From positions 1,674,001-1,738,000 of the forward strand of contig NZ_CP060402.1 of assembly GCF_015040615.1 (NCBI RefSeq): a stretch of 64,000 bases of DNA. The letters run 5' to 3'. Of the stretch, positions 7,957 to 16,957 are shown piece after piece. How positions within the stretch are numbered: the stretch's first letter is position 1; each line of letters begins with the position of its first letter. Under the pieces are notes generated by a model. The model worked only from the letters and a program-made list of their open reading frames with translations, had not been told where the DNA came from and ran no database searches. This DNA is from Microbacterium sp. YJN-G. GTDB taxonomy: Bacteria > Actinomycetota > Actinomycetes > Actinomycetales > Microbacteriaceae. The translations under genes and the position numbers were made by a program.

Positions 7957-9162
7957 GTGGCCGAGATCTCGGACGTCTTCTTCGTCGATGGAGTGCGCAC
8001 CCCGTTCGGGCGCGCCGGCGAGAAGGGCATGTACTGGAACACCCGCGCGGATGACCTCGCCGTCAAGGCGACCATCGGCCTGATGGAGCGCAACGCATCC
8101 GTCCCGGGTGACCGCATCGATGATGTCGCGATCGCCGCGACCTCTCAGACAGGAGACCAGGGCCTCACCCTCGGGCGCTCGGTCGCGATCCTCGCGGGCC
8201 TCCCGCAGACCGTGCCGGGCCTGGCCATCGACCGGATGTGCGCCGGCGCGATGACCGCCGTGACCACGATGGCCGGCTCGATCGGCATCGGCATGTACGA
8301 CCTCGCGATCGCGGGCGGCGTCGAGCACATGGGACACCACCCGATCGGCGGCAACGCCGACCCGAATCCCCGGTTCGTCGCCGAGAAGATGGTCGACCCC
8401 GGCGCCCTGAACATGGGCGTCACGGCCGAGCGGATCTTCGACCGCTTCCCGCACCTGACCAAGGAGCGCTCCGACCGGTTCGGCATGCTCAGCCAGCACA
8501 AGGTGCAGGCGGCCTACGAGGCGGGCAAGTTCCAGGCCGACCTGGTGCCCGTGGCGATCAAGGGCGCCGACGGCGCCTGGGGTCTTGCCACCGAGGATGA
8601 GGGTCGCCGCCCACAGACCACGATGGACGACCTCGCGAGCCTGAAGACGCCGTTCCGGCCGCACGGGCGTGTCACCGCCGGCACCTCCTCGCCGCTCACC
8701 GACGGGGCGACCATGTCGCTGCTGGCCGGCGGCGGCGCGGTGAAGGAGCTCGGCCTCACCCCGAAGATGCGCATGGTGTCGTTCGCGTTCGCGGGCGTGC
8801 AGCCCGAGATCATGGGCATCGGCCCCATCCCGTCGACCGAGAAGGCGCTCAAGAAGGCGGGTCTGACGATCGATGAGATCGGCCTGTTCGAGCTGAACGA
8901 GGCCTTCGCGATCCAGGTGATCTCGCTGCTCGACCACTTCGGCATCGCCGACGACGACCCGCGGGTCAACCAGTGGGGCGGCGCGATCGCCCTCGGCCAC
9001 CCGCTCGCGGCATCCGGTGTCCGTCTGATGATCCAGCTGGCGGCGCAGTTCGCCGAGCGCCCCGACGTGCGCTACGGCCTCACCGCCATGTGCGTCGGCC
9101 TCGGCCAGGGCGGATCGGTCATCTGGGAGAACCCGTTCTACGACGGAAAGAAGAGGAAGTGA
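7957..9162 (+). CDS. fadA: Acetyl-CoA C-acyltransferase (3-ketoacyl-CoA thiolase)
   Basis: 401 residues from GTG at 7957, with GGAGG 4 nt upstream. It performs the last step of fatty-acid beta-oxidation, cutting 3-ketoacyl-CoA with CoA. The acyl-accepting Cys95 is in DRMCAGAMTAV, the histidine in GHPLAASG, and the second cysteine in MCVGLGQGG; all three catalytic elements are present. GVEHMGHHP and NEAFAIQ are further thiolase marks. It is followed 5 nt later by the trifunctional partner fadB, the usual beta-oxidation pair. A TAGGCT box at 7923-7928 may be its promoter. Confidence 0.93.
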   Translation: MAEISDVFFVDGVRTPFGRAGEKGMYWNTRADDLAVKATIGLMERNASVPGDRIDDVAIAATSQTGDQGLTLGRSVAILAGLPQTVPGLAIDRMCAGAMTAVTTMAGSIGIGMYDLAIAGGVEHMGHHPIGGNADPNPRFVAEKMVDPGALNMGVTAERIFDRFPHLTKERSDRFGMLSQHKVQAAYEAGKFQADLVPVAIKGADGAWGLATEDEGRRPQTTMDDLASLKTPFRPHGRVTAGTSSPLTDGATMSLLAGGGAVKELGLTPKMRMVSFAFAGVQPEIMGIGPIPSTEKALKKAGLTIDEIGLFELNEAFAIQVISLLDHFGIADDDPRVNQWGGAIALGHPLAASGVRLMIQLAAQFAERPDVRYGLTAMCVGLGQGGSVIWENPFYDGKKRK

Positions 9163-9167
9163 CCCCG

Positions 9168-11327
9168 ATGGCTGACACGATCCACGAGCAGTACGCGGGC
9201 GTCGACTTCTCGCCCATCATGGCCCTCACCGAGGGCGAGGTGGTCACGCACTCCCCCGTGCGCGACATCCGCCTCGCCTCGGGCAGGGTCCTGGCGCTGA
9301 TCACCCTCGACAACGGCCGCGACCACACCCGGCCGAACACGCTCGGCCCCGCCACGCTCACCGAGCTCGGCGAGACCCTCGAGGGGCTGAAGGCGCGTGC
9401 CGCCGCCGGCGAGATCCAGGCGGTCGGCATCACCGGCAAGCAGTACATCCTCGCCGCCGGCGCCGACCTCTCCGACATCAGCCGCGTCGGCTCGAAGGAC
9501 AACGCGCGCCTGATCGCACAGCTCGGGCACAAGGTGCTCGGCTCGCTGTCCGAACTGGGTGTGCCGTCGTTCGCGTTCGTGAACGGTCTCGCCCTCGGCG
9601 GCGGCATGGAGATCGCGCTGAACTCCAGCTACCGCACGGTCGACGCCTCGGCGGCGGCGCTGGCGCTGCCCGAGGTGTTCCTCGGCATCATCCCCGGCTG
9701 GGGCGGCGCCTACCTCGTGCCGAACCTGATCGGCATCGAGAACGCCCTCGAGGTCGTCATCTCGAACCCGCTCAAGCAGAACCGGATGCTGACGCCGCAG
9801 CAGGCGCACGAGCTGGGACTGATGGACGAGATCTTCCCGGCGGCGAACTTCCTGGAGAACTCGCTCGCCTGGGCCGACGCCGTGCTCGGCGGCAGGAAGG
9901 TCGAGCGCAGGAACGCACCGGGCAAGATCGAGCGCACGGTCAAGTGGCCGGTGGCGATCAAGATGGCCCGCGGCATGCTCGAGTCGAAGATCGGCATGGT
10001 GCCGCGCTCGCCGTACGCCGCACTCGATCTGCTCGACAGGGCGAAGAGCGGTTCGAAAGCCGAGGGCTTCGCCCGCGAGGACGAGGCGCTGGCAGAACTC
10101 GTGACCGGCGACCAGTTCGCCGCGTCGATGTATGCCTTCGACCTGGTGCAGAAGCGCGCCAAGCGCCCGGTCGGCGCGCCCGACAAGGAGCTCGCGAAGA
10201 AGGTCACCAAGGTCGGCATCATCGGTGCGGGTCTCATGGCGAGCCAGTTCGCGCTGCTGTTCGTGCGCAGGCTGCAGGTGCCCGTGCTGATCACCGATCT
10301 GGATCAGGCCCGCGTCGACAAGGGCGTGGCGTACATCCACGACGAGATCGGCAAGCTCGAGGCGAAGGGCCGTCTCGACGGTGACTCCGCCAACAAGTTG
10401 CGCTCGCTGGTGACCGGCACGACCGACAAGAGCCTGTACGCGGACTGCGATTTCGTCATCGAGGCGGTCTTCGAAGAGGTCGGCGTCAAGCAGCAGGTGT
10501 TCGGCGAGATCGAGAAGATCATCGCCGAGGACGCCATCCTCGCCACGAACACCTCGTCGCTGTCGGTCGAGGAGATCGGCGCGAAGCTCGCCCACCCCGA
10601 GCGGCTGGTCGGCTTCCACTTCTTCAACCCGGTCGCGGTGATGCCGCTGATCGAGATCGTCCGCACCCCGCACACCACGGATGCCGCGCTCTCGACGGCG
10701 TTCGTGGTCGCGAAGGGTCTCCGCAAGAACGCCGTGCTCACGGCCGACGCCCCCGGATTCGTCGTGAACCGACTGCTCGCCAAGGTGATGGGCGAGGCGG
10801 CCCGCGCCGTGTACGAGGGCACGCCGATCGCCGACGTCGAGAAGGCGTTCGCTCCCCTGGGACTGCCGATGGGTCCGTTCCAGCTCATCGACCTGGTGGG
10901 CTGGAAGGTCGCCGCGCACGTGCAGGACACCATGGTGCGCGCCTTCCCCGACCGGTTCTACGCCAACGAGAACTTCCACGCGCTGGCTGAGCTGGACAAG
11001 GTCGTCGAGAAGGATAAGGGCGGCCGTGTCACCGGATGGACCAAGGCCGCCGAGAAGACCCTCAAGGGTGCCGTCGGATCGAGCCCGGCGTCGGCCGAGA
11101 CGATTCTGCAGCGCGTGCAGGACGGCCTCGCGCAGGAGATCCGGATCATGCTCGACGAGGGAGTGGTCCCCGAGGTCGAGGACATCGACCTCTGCCTCAT
11201 CCTCGGCGCCGGCTGGCCGTTCATCGACGGCGGCGCCTCGCCGTACCTCGACCGCGAGGGGGCATCCGAGCGGGTGTTCGGCGACACGTTCCACCACCCG
11301 CCGATCCGCGGCATCGCCGCGGACTGA
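9168..11327 (+). CDS. fadB: Fused enoyl-CoA hydratase / 3-hydroxyacyl-CoA dehydrogenase
   Basis: 719 residues from ATG at 9168, with AGAGGAAG at 9152-9159. The N-terminal crotonase domain (about 30-280) has the oxyanion-hole AAGADLSDI and the GLALGGGMEIAL helix with PEVFLGIIPGWGG. The NAD-binding dehydrogenase begins near residue 343 with KVGIIGAGLMASQF and continues with NTSSLSVEEI, GFHFFNPVAVMPLIEI and APGFVVNRLL; C-terminal helices end with GWPFIDGG. Together with FadA it forms the beta-oxidation complex. The bacterial FadB and FadJ subtypes cannot be told apart here. A strong hairpin follows the stop at 11344-11373. Confidence 0.93.
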   Translation: MADTIHEQYAGVDFSPIMALTEGEVVTHSPVRDIRLASGRVLALITLDNGRDHTRPNTLGPATLTELGETLEGLKARAAAGEIQAVGITGKQYILAAGADLSDISRVGSKDNARLIAQLGHKVLGSLSELGVPSFAFVNGLALGGGMEIALNSSYRTVDASAAALALPEVFLGIIPGWGGAYLVPNLIGIENALEVVISNPLKQNRMLTPQQAHELGLMDEIFPAANFLENSLAWADAVLGGRKVERRNAPGKIERTVKWPVAIKMARGMLESKIGMVPRSPYAALDLLDRAKSGSKAEGFAREDEALAELVTGDQFAASMYAFDLVQKRAKRPVGAPDKELAKKVTKVGIIGAGLMASQFALLFVRRLQVPVLITDLDQARVDKGVAYIHDEIGKLEAKGRLDGDSANKLRSLVTGTTDKSLYADCDFVIEAVFEEVGVKQQVFGEIEKIIAEDAILATNTSSLSVEEIGAKLAHPERLVGFHFFNPVAVMPLIEIVRTPHTTDAALSTAFVVAKGLRKNAVLTADAPGFVVNRLLAKVMGEAARAVYEGTPIADVEKAFAPLGLPMGPFQLIDLVGWKVAAHVQDTMVRAFPDRFYANENFHALAELDKVVEKDKGGRVTGWTKAAEKTLKGAVGSSPASAETILQRVQDGLAQEIRIMLDEGVVPEVEDIDLCLILGAGWPFIDGGASPYLDREGASERVFGDTFHHPPIRGIAAD

Positions 11328-11343
11328 CCGGCGGCACAGCGAG

Positions 11344-11373
11344 ACGGGCGGGAGGGCTGATCCTCCCGCCCGT
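11344..11373 (+). terminator. Hairpin terminator after fadB
   Basis: There is a perfect 12-bp stem (ACGGGCGGGAGG paired with CCTCCCGCCCGT) with a 6-nt loop, 16 nt after the fadB stop. The T-tract is weak, as is common in high-GC actinobacteria. Confidence 0.75.
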
Positions 11374-11454
11374 TCTGCTGGAACGCTGGGGAAACACCGC
11401 ATGAACTCCGGCTCGCACGCCCCCGTCTCGCGGAAACAGCACCGTCCGAGCAGG

Positions 11455-11460
11455 CACAGT
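11455..11460 (+). promoter_or_regulatory. -10-like box CACAGT before the Band-7-like gene
   Basis: CACAGT is 6 nt before the ATG at 11467. It keeps the A at position 2 and T at position 6 of the window's leaderless box family. Confidence 0.35.
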
Positions 11461-11466
11461 AGTGAC

Positions 11467-12162
11467 ATGGACCTGGTCATGACGATGCTCAGCGGCAAGG
11501 GGATGTCGAACCTGCTGAAGTCCGGCACCGCGATCCTCACGGTGCTCCTGGTGGTCCCGGCACTCATGAAGCTCTTCGTCGTCACCGTAGACGAGGGCTG
11601 GGCGGCGATCCGCACCCGCAACGGCAAGCCGATCATCCGCAACCGTCCGCCGCGCCGCAAGACCGCCGCAGGCGGAGCGGTCGGCGAGGTCGTGGTGCTG
11701 CACCCCGGCTCCCACGGCGCCTTCCCGCTGTTCTACTGGTACCGGCTCGTGGACGCGCGGTGCCGTGCGACCGATCTGCCGGCCCGCGAGATGACCGGGG
11801 CGCAGGGGCATCAGCACCGCGTGCACGCGTCGTTCGAATGGCGGCCGATCACGACGGGTCGCGATCTGCGCATCTTCGAGCTCGACGTCGTGAACGTCAA
11901 GGAACGCGCATCGAACATCGTCGGCGCCGCTCTGCGGGATCAGATCCGGATGCTCGAGGGCGCCGACCTGCCCCACAACGACGTCATCAACGCGCGGGTG
12001 CTCGCCGCGTGCGCGGACGAGGTGCGCAGAGCGTGCGGTGTCGAGGTGGTGCGGGTCATGGTGACCGGCGACGCCCTCACCGACGGCTACCTGCTCTCGA
12101 CCGCGATGCGCGACGGCGACCGGGCCCCGGATGCCGTGGCCGCCCTGCACGCGCTCAACTGA
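11467..12162 (+). CDS. SPFH/Band-7-like membrane protein
   Basis: 231 residues from ATG at 11467. Residues 17-38 (GTAILTVLLVVPALMKLFVV) form one hydrophobic segment, followed by TVDEGWAAIRTRNGKPI. This resembles the start of the Band-7/SPFH domain, where the sequence after the anchor is typically v..ge.gvv.RfGk. Then come FELDVVNVKERASNIVGAALRDQIRMLEG and INARVLAACADEVRRACGVEVVRVMVTG, matching the late SPFH helix and strand. SPFH proteins scaffold membrane microdomains. No NfeD partner is adjacent. Its last 8 bases overlap the convergent GMC oxidoreductase gene. Confidence 0.6.
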   Translation: MDLVMTMLSGKGMSNLLKSGTAILTVLLVVPALMKLFVVTVDEGWAAIRTRNGKPIIRNRPPRRKTAAGGAVGEVVVLHPGSHGAFPLFYWYRLVDARCRATDLPAREMTGAQGHQHRVHASFEWRPITTGRDLRIFELDVVNVKERASNIVGAALRDQIRMLEGADLPHNDVINARVLAACADEVRRACGVEVVRVMVTGDALTDGYLLSTAMRDGDRAPDAVAALHALN

Positions 12163-13798
12163 GCCCGTTCTCGTCCGGCTGCGTCTGCGGCGGCCGCTCG
12201 TCCTGCTCACCTCTGCGGGGCCACCCGGCGAACGCCCGCTCGGCGATGGCGGTGATGGTCAGCGAAGGGTTCACCCCCGGGTTCGCCGGCACGGCTGCGC
12301 CGTCGACGACGTGCAGCCCCGGATGACCCCACACCCGGTTGAAGCGGTCGACGACGCCCTCCGCCGGTGAGGCGCCGATCACGGCGCCGCCGAGGAAGTG
12401 CGCGGTGAGCGGGATGCCGAACACCTCGGGCCACGAACCGCGCGGCTCGGTGCGCACCCCCGTCTCGGCCTGCATCCGGGTCGCGATCGCCGCTGCCGCC
12501 CGATGCGCCTGTGGCAGGTGCGACGGGTTGGGCGCACCGTGGCCCTGGCGGCTCGTGAGCACGTCGCGTCCGAACCGGCGGCGCAGCGACAGGGTGAGCG
12601 AGTTGTCGGCGGTCTGCATGACCAGGGCGATGATGCCGCGCTCGCTCCAGCGGTGCAGGTTCGCGAGCCGGAACTGGCGGATCGGATGCCGCACGACCTG
12701 CCCCAGCAGTGCGCCCAGTCGCCTCGGGAACGACCGGTCTCCCGGCACGAGGACCGTCGCCAGGGCTCCCATCAGGTTCGAGCCGGGGCCGTAGCGCACG
12801 TTCTCGACGTGCGTGCGCTCGTCGATGTGGAACGACGTCGTGATGGCGACTCCGTGCGCGTAGCCGGCGGCATCCGTCACCCGGGTCGCGACCGCGCCGT
12901 CGAGCGCCTCGGAGTTGGTGCGGGTGAGCCGCCCCAGCGCGGCGGAGACCCTGGGCAGCGCACCGGACGCCCGCATGCGGTGCAGCAGATGCTGCGTGCC
13001 CCAGGTTCCCGCCGCGAACACGACCTGCTCGGCACGGATCGTCCGCCGCCGGCGCCGGAACCAGGCTCCCGAGCGCTGCGAGGTCACCAGGTAGCCGCCG
13101 CGCGGATCCTCGCGCACCTCGGTCACGGTGCGCAGCTGCTCGACCACGGCGCCGCGGCGTTCGGCGAGGGCCAGGTAGTTCTTCATCAGGGTGTTCTTCG
13201 CGCCCACACGGCATCCGACCATGCAGTTGCCGCACAGCGTGCATCCGGTGCGGGCCGGGCCCTCCCCGTCGAAGTACGGGTCGGGCACCGTCACGCCGGG
13301 CATGCCGAGGAAGACACCGACGGGCGCCTGCCGGAAGGTGCCCTCGACGCCGAGATCGGCGGCCGCGCCGGCCATGATCCGCTCCACGGGGCCGGTGTGC
13401 GGATAGCGGTCGACGACGCCGAGCATCCGCTTCGCCGTGGCGTAGTGCGGCGCCAGTTCCCGCTGCCAGTCGGCGCCGGCCGGCCACTGGCGGTCGGCGA
13501 AGAAATCCGCGCCGGGCTCGTAGAGGGTGTTGGCGTAGTTCAGCGAGCCGCCGCCGACACCCGCGCCGGCGAGGATCATCACGTGCGGCAGCCGGTGGAT
13601 GCGCTGCACGCCGAAGCAGCCCAGCATCGGCGCCCAGAGGTAGCGGCGCACGTCCCACGAGGTCTTCGCGAAATCCTCGTCCTCGAACCGGCGGCCCGCC
13701 TCGAGCACCCGCACCCGGTAGCCCTTCTCGACCAGTCGCAGCGCGGCGACCGCCCCTCCGAAGCCCGAACCGACGATCACGACGTCCTCGTCGTACAT
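12155..13798 (-). CDS. GMC-type FAD-dependent oxidoreductase, cholesterol-oxidase-like
   Basis: 547 residues from ATG at 13798 (a GTG at 13816 is in frame but lacks a good ribosome binding site; GGAGG lies 11 nt before the ATG). The FAD-binding loop is VVIVGSGFGGAVAALRL near the N-terminus, followed by the long GAGVGGGSLNYANT motif. It carries four cysteines in TGCTLCGNCMVGC, a pattern seen in cholesterol-oxidase-related GMC proteins and reminiscent of a ferredoxin site. The C-terminus has HFLGGAVIG and the closing VPANPGVNPSLTITAIAERA typical of the family. It is the last gene of a minus-strand operon after the AGPS-like and lipid-kinase genes. The substrate is unknown; a lipid or sterol alcohol is plausible. 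Confidence 0.82.
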   Translation of the reverse strand: MYDEDVVIVGSGFGGAVAALRLVEKGYRVRVLEAGRRFEDEDFAKTSWDVRRYLWAPMLGCFGVQRIHRLPHVMILAGAGVGGGSLNYANTLYEPGADFFADRQWPAGADWQRELAPHYATAKRMLGVVDRYPHTGPVERIMAGAAADLGVEGTFRQAPVGVFLGMPGVTVPDPYFDGEGPARTGCTLCGNCMVGCRVGAKNTLMKNYLALAERRGAVVEQLRTVTEVREDPRGGYLVTSQRSGAWFRRRRRTIRAEQVVFAAGTWGTQHLLHRMRASGALPRVSAALGRLTRTNSEALDGAVATRVTDAAGYAHGVAITTSFHIDERTHVENVRYGPGSNLMGALATVLVPGDRSFPRRLGALLGQVVRHPIRQFRLANLHRWSERGIIALVMQTADNSLTLSLRRRFGRDVLTSRQGHGAPNPSHLPQAHRAAAAIATRMQAETGVRTEPRGSWPEVFGIPLTAHFLGGAVIGASPAEGVVDRFNRVWGHPGLHVVDGAAVPANPGVNPSLTITAIAERAFAGWPRRGEQDERPPQTQPDENGLS

Positions 13799-13825
13799 GC
13801 GCTCACCTGCCTCCACTCACCCTGA

Positions 13826-14734
13826 TCATCCTCCTGACGGCGCCATGACAGACAGCGCGCCTGGCCGGATCGTGATGTCGCATTCTCCGCTGCCCACGCG
13901 CTCGCCGTCGGCGTAGACGACGAGGTCCGGGGCCGACACCCGCACGCGCGTCGCACGTCGGCGTGTGACTTCGCGTCTGCCGAGGTGCGCGCCGCGCAGC
14001 AGCAGCGGGAACAGGCGCAGCAGGCGCAGGCGGCCGAGTGGGGCGACGTGCATGACGTCCAGGATGCCGTCATCCGGCTCGGCCCCCGCACAGATCGGCA
14101 TCCCGCCGCCGTAGCTCGCGGTGTTGCCGACGGCGAGCAGGGTTCCCGGCATCCCGACCGCGACGCCCTCGTCGATCTTCACCTCGAACGCGGTGGGGCG
14201 CAGCCTCAGCACCTCGATGACGATCGCGAGGTAGTAGCGCAGCGGACCGCGGGGATGCCGCAGCCGGTTGGTGCGCTCACTGACCTTCGCGTCGAACCCC
14301 AGGGCCGCGACGGTGAGGAACGGCCGGCTCACCCCCTGCGAGGTGATCGATCCGAGATCGATGCGCCGAGGCCGTCCGCGCAGCGCGGCGGCGGCCGCCG
14401 CGTGCGGGTCAGCGGTGCGGATGCCCAGGGCGCGGGCCAGGTCGTTTCCGGTACCAGCCGGCACGAGCGTGAGGGGAAGGCCGGCGTCGGCGAGCAGGTC
14501 GACGATCCCGGTCAGGGTTCCGTCGCCTCCGACCACCACCACGCCGTCCGGATGCTCGTGCAGCGCCTCGTGCGCGAGTATGCGCGTCTGTGCGGCGGTA
14601 TCACCCGACAAGACGCGCACCTCGGCGCCGGCCGTGCGCAGCATCCGCACTGCCTCGTCGCCTGCGTGCGCGCCACGGCCCTTGCCCGCTGTCGGGTTGA
14701 TGATCACCGCGAGACGCGGCGTGCCCTCAGGCAT
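13826..14734 (-). CDS. Diacylglycerol/lipid kinase (DagK/YegS family)
   Basis: 302 residues. Early VINPTAGKGRG and the nucleotide loop VVGGDGTLTGIVD are the diagnostic pair of this kinase family, followed by LVPAGTGNDLARALGI and, late, GGMPICAGAEPDDGILDVMHV. The enzyme phosphorylates lipids such as diacylglycerol to return them to phospholipid synthesis. It overlaps the upstream AGPS-like gene by 8 bp and is followed after 27 bp by the GMC oxidoreductase. As I recall, the M. tuberculosis orthologue is Rv2252, next to a flavoprotein homologous to the upstream gene, so this arrangement is conserved. Confidence 0.88.
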   Translation of the reverse strand: MPEGTPRLAVIINPTAGKGRGAHAGDEAVRMLRTAGAEVRVLSGDTAAQTRILAHEALHEHPDGVVVVGGDGTLTGIVDLLADAGLPLTLVPAGTGNDLARALGIRTADPHAAAAAALRGRPRRIDLGSITSQGVSRPFLTVAALGFDAKVSERTNRLRHPRGPLRYYLAIVIEVLRLRPTAFEVKIDEGVAVGMPGTLLAVGNTASYGGGMPICAGAEPDDGILDVMHVAPLGRLRLLRLFPLLLRGAHLGRREVTRRRATRVRVSAPDLVVYADGERVGSGECDITIRPGALSVMAPSGG

Positions 14735-16352
14735 CGCCGCGGCCGTCCGGGATCAGCACGCCGGGGTTCATGACGCCGTGGGGGTCGAGTTCACGCTTGA
14801 TCGCGCGGAGGATGCGGATCCCGGTCTCGCCGATCTCGTCGCGCAGCCAGGGGGCGTGGTCACGACCCACGGCATGGTGGTGGGTGATCGTGCCGCCCGC
14901 CGCCATGATCGCGTCGCCGACGCTGTGCTTGACCGCCTCCCAGGTGCGCAGCTGATCGCCCTTCACGCCCGCGAGTACCGTGAAGTACAGCGAGGCTCCG
15001 GTCGGATAGACGTGCGAGACGTGGCACATGATGAAGCTCCTGGCACCGGCGGCCTGGAAGCCCTCGCGCAGGGCATCGGTCACCGCTGCGCGCAGCCCGT
15101 GCAGGCCCGACCAGGTGGCCGCCGTCTCGAGCGTCTCGCAGAACACACCCGCATCGAGCAGCGCATCGCGCAGGTAAGGGCCGTCGAACCGGGTGCGTGC
15201 CCATTCCTCCGCTGCCGTGCGGCCGGTGCTCGTGCCACCGGCTTCGGCGATCAGTGCGGCGGTGCGTGCACGCCGGTGCTCGGCATCCTCGCCCTCGAAC
15301 ACGGTCACGGCGCTCGCACCCTTCGCCAGCGCCCGGCCGATCCGCCCGACCTGGGCCAGGCTCACGCCCGTCTCGGCCTCGTCGGAGAGCCGGATGACGG
15401 TGGGCCCGCCGCCACGCTGGGCGACCGCGCGGAGCGCGTCGGCACCGGTGGCGAAGTCGGGAAAGCTCCAGGATTCGACGATCCGCTCCGCGGGTACCGG
15501 ATGCACGCGCACCCGCACCTCGGTGATCACCCCGAAGGCGCCCTCGGAGCCGAGCACGAGCCGGGTGAGATCGGGGCCGGCAGCGGACCCCGGGGCGCGT
15601 CCGAGATCCAGGTCACCGGTCGGGGTCGCCATCCGGATGCCGGTGACCATGGCGTCGAACCGGCCGTGACCTGCGGAGTTCTGGCCCGAGGAGCGGGAGG
15701 CGGCGAAGCCGCCGATGGTCGCGTACCGGAAGCTCTGCGGGTAGTGCCCCAGCTCGAACCCGTGCTCGGCCAGCAGGCGCTCGGCCTCGGGCGCGCGGGT
15801 GCCCGCCCTCAGCACCGCCTCGCCGCTCACTGCATCCAGTCGTACGAGTCCGCTGAGGCGGGCGAGGTCCACGGCGATCACGGCGCCGTGCTCTCCGGCA
15901 TCCGGGTCCACGCCGCCGACGACGCTGGTGCCGCCACCGTAGGGGATGACGGCGATGCCCCGCTCCCCCGCGATGCGCAGCAGCTCGCCGACCTGGTCGT
16001 GGTCAGCCGGACGCACGACGGCATCCGGCACACGCTGACGGCGCTGACGGCGGCGCAGCAGATCGGGGGTGGATCGTCCGCCGGCGCGGCGCAGGCGCGT
16101 CTCGGCGTCCGTATGGACGTGGTCCCGTCCCACGACGGAGTGCAGCGCCTGCAGATCATCGGGTCCCAGCCGGGAGTCGTCCGTGGTGATCTCATCGATC
16201 GACGGCGCCGGCTCGGGGCGGCGCACACGGCCCAGCAGCAGCGGCAGGAGCGCGCGAACCGCACGCGGGAGCTCGGTGGCGAGGGCGGGATCGCCCCACC
16301 CGTTCCAGCGCATCTCCGGCGGTTCGACAGCACTGTCGCTCTGCACGTCCAT
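14727..16352 (-). CDS. FAD-linked oxidase, alkyl-DHAP-synthase-like
   Basis: 541 residues from ATG at 16352. The FAD-binding PCMH domain (about 115-300) has VIPYGGGTSVVGGVD, GHYPQSF and TIGGFAASRSSGQNSAGHGRFDAMV. The C-terminal FAD-oxidase domain has the histidine cluster THHHAVGRDHAPWL, the mark of alkyldihydroxyacetone-phosphate synthase, and ends DPHGVMNPGVLIPD. AGPS swaps an acyl for an alkyl chain on DHAP to make ether lipids; whether this bacterial homologue does so is unproven. It leads a three-gene operon with a lipid kinase and a GMC oxidoreductase, and is divergent from a TetR gene only 20 bp away that precedes glpD. Confidence 0.8.
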   Translation of the reverse strand: MDVQSDSAVEPPEMRWNGWGDPALATELPRAVRALLPLLLGRVRRPEPAPSIDEITTDDSRLGPDDLQALHSVVGRDHVHTDAETRLRRAGGRSTPDLLRRRQRRQRVPDAVVRPADHDQVGELLRIAGERGIAVIPYGGGTSVVGGVDPDAGEHGAVIAVDLARLSGLVRLDAVSGEAVLRAGTRAPEAERLLAEHGFELGHYPQSFRYATIGGFAASRSSGQNSAGHGRFDAMVTGIRMATPTGDLDLGRAPGSAAGPDLTRLVLGSEGAFGVITEVRVRVHPVPAERIVESWSFPDFATGADALRAVAQRGGGPTVIRLSDEAETGVSLAQVGRIGRALAKGASAVTVFEGEDAEHRRARTAALIAEAGGTSTGRTAAEEWARTRFDGPYLRDALLDAGVFCETLETAATWSGLHGLRAAVTDALREGFQAAGARSFIMCHVSHVYPTGASLYFTVLAGVKGDQLRTWEAVKHSVGDAIMAAGGTITHHHAVGRDHAPWLRDEIGETGIRILRAIKRELDPHGVMNPGVLIPDGRGDA

Positions 16353-16361
16353 GCGTTACAG

Positions 16362-16370
16362 TGTGACACA
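16362..16370. promoter_or_regulatory. Candidate operator TGTGACACA between AGPS-like and tetR genes
   Basis: The whole intergenic space is 20 bp (16353-16372) and contains the perfect palindrome TGTG-A-CACA. A TACAGT box at 16357-16362 precedes tetR and a CACTGT stretch lies on the other strand, so both promoters must overlap the palindrome. A TetR dimer bound here would block both directions. Confidence 0.45.
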
Positions 16371-16372
16371 TT

Positions 16373-16957
16373 ATGGCAACTCGTCAACCACAGATCGCGG
16401 GCTGGGACGGCACCCAGCAGCGCATCCTCGACGCCGCCGAGCGCCTGATCGCGCAGCGCGGCGTGAGCAGCCTGACGATCGCCGAGCTCGCGCGCGAAGG
16501 GGGCGTCAGCCGTCCGACGATCTACCGCAGCTGGGCGGGCGCCGACGAGGTGGTGCGGGCCGTGCTGCTGCGCCGGGTGCTCGTGCTGCTCGAGAATGTG
16601 CCGGTGTCGGCCGCCAGAGTGCAGATCGTCGACGATGTGCTGCGCTTCTCGGCCGCGTTCCGCGCCGATCCGCTGTATGCGGCCCTGCTGGAACGCGAGC
16701 CCGAGGTCTTCACGCGATACACCCTGCAACGGTTCGGGGCGAATCAGCGGGCGATCCTGCAGCGCATGGCCGAGTCGATCGAGGCGGCGCAGGCGGCGGG
16801 CTCGGTGCGCACCGGTGAGCCGCAGCACATCGCCGTCATGCTGCTGCTGATCGCGCAGTCGGCGATCCTCTCGCACGGCACAGTGTCGGATCTCATCGAC
16901 GAGGCGGCGTGGGAGTACGAGCTGCGCGCGGCGCTCGACGGGCTGCTGCGGCCATGA
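16373..16957 (+). CDS. TetR-family transcriptional regulator
   Basis: 194 residues from ATG at 16373. The N-terminal helix-turn-helix (about 15-60) reads ILDAAERLIAQRGVSSLTIAELAREGGVSRPTIYRSW, a standard TetR DNA-binding domain ending in the TIYR(S/Y)W motif. The ligand-binding part has no cofactor motif I recognise. It overlaps glpD by the 4-base ATGA and is divergent from the AGPS-like operon. It probably represses itself with glpD and the divergent lipid operon through the 20-bp intergenic operator. As I recall, the same order (TetR-glpD1 divergent from flavoprotein-lipid kinase) is found in M. tuberculosis Rv2249c-Rv2252. Confidence 0.88.
   Translation: MATRQPQIAGWDGTQQRILDAAERLIAQRGVSSLTIAELAREGGVSRPTIYRSWAGADEVVRAVLLRRVLVLLENVPVSAARVQIVDDVLRFSAAFRADPLYAALLEREPEVFTRYTLQRFGANQRAILQRMAESIEAAQAAGSVRTGEPQHIAVMLLLIAQSAILSHGTVSDLIDEAAWEYELRAALDGLLRP

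Noticed and set aside
9138..11660. An 840-codon frame on the minus strand opposite fadB
   Set aside because: Shadow frame caused by high GC at third positions; the opposite strand encodes a clear FadB with all motifs.
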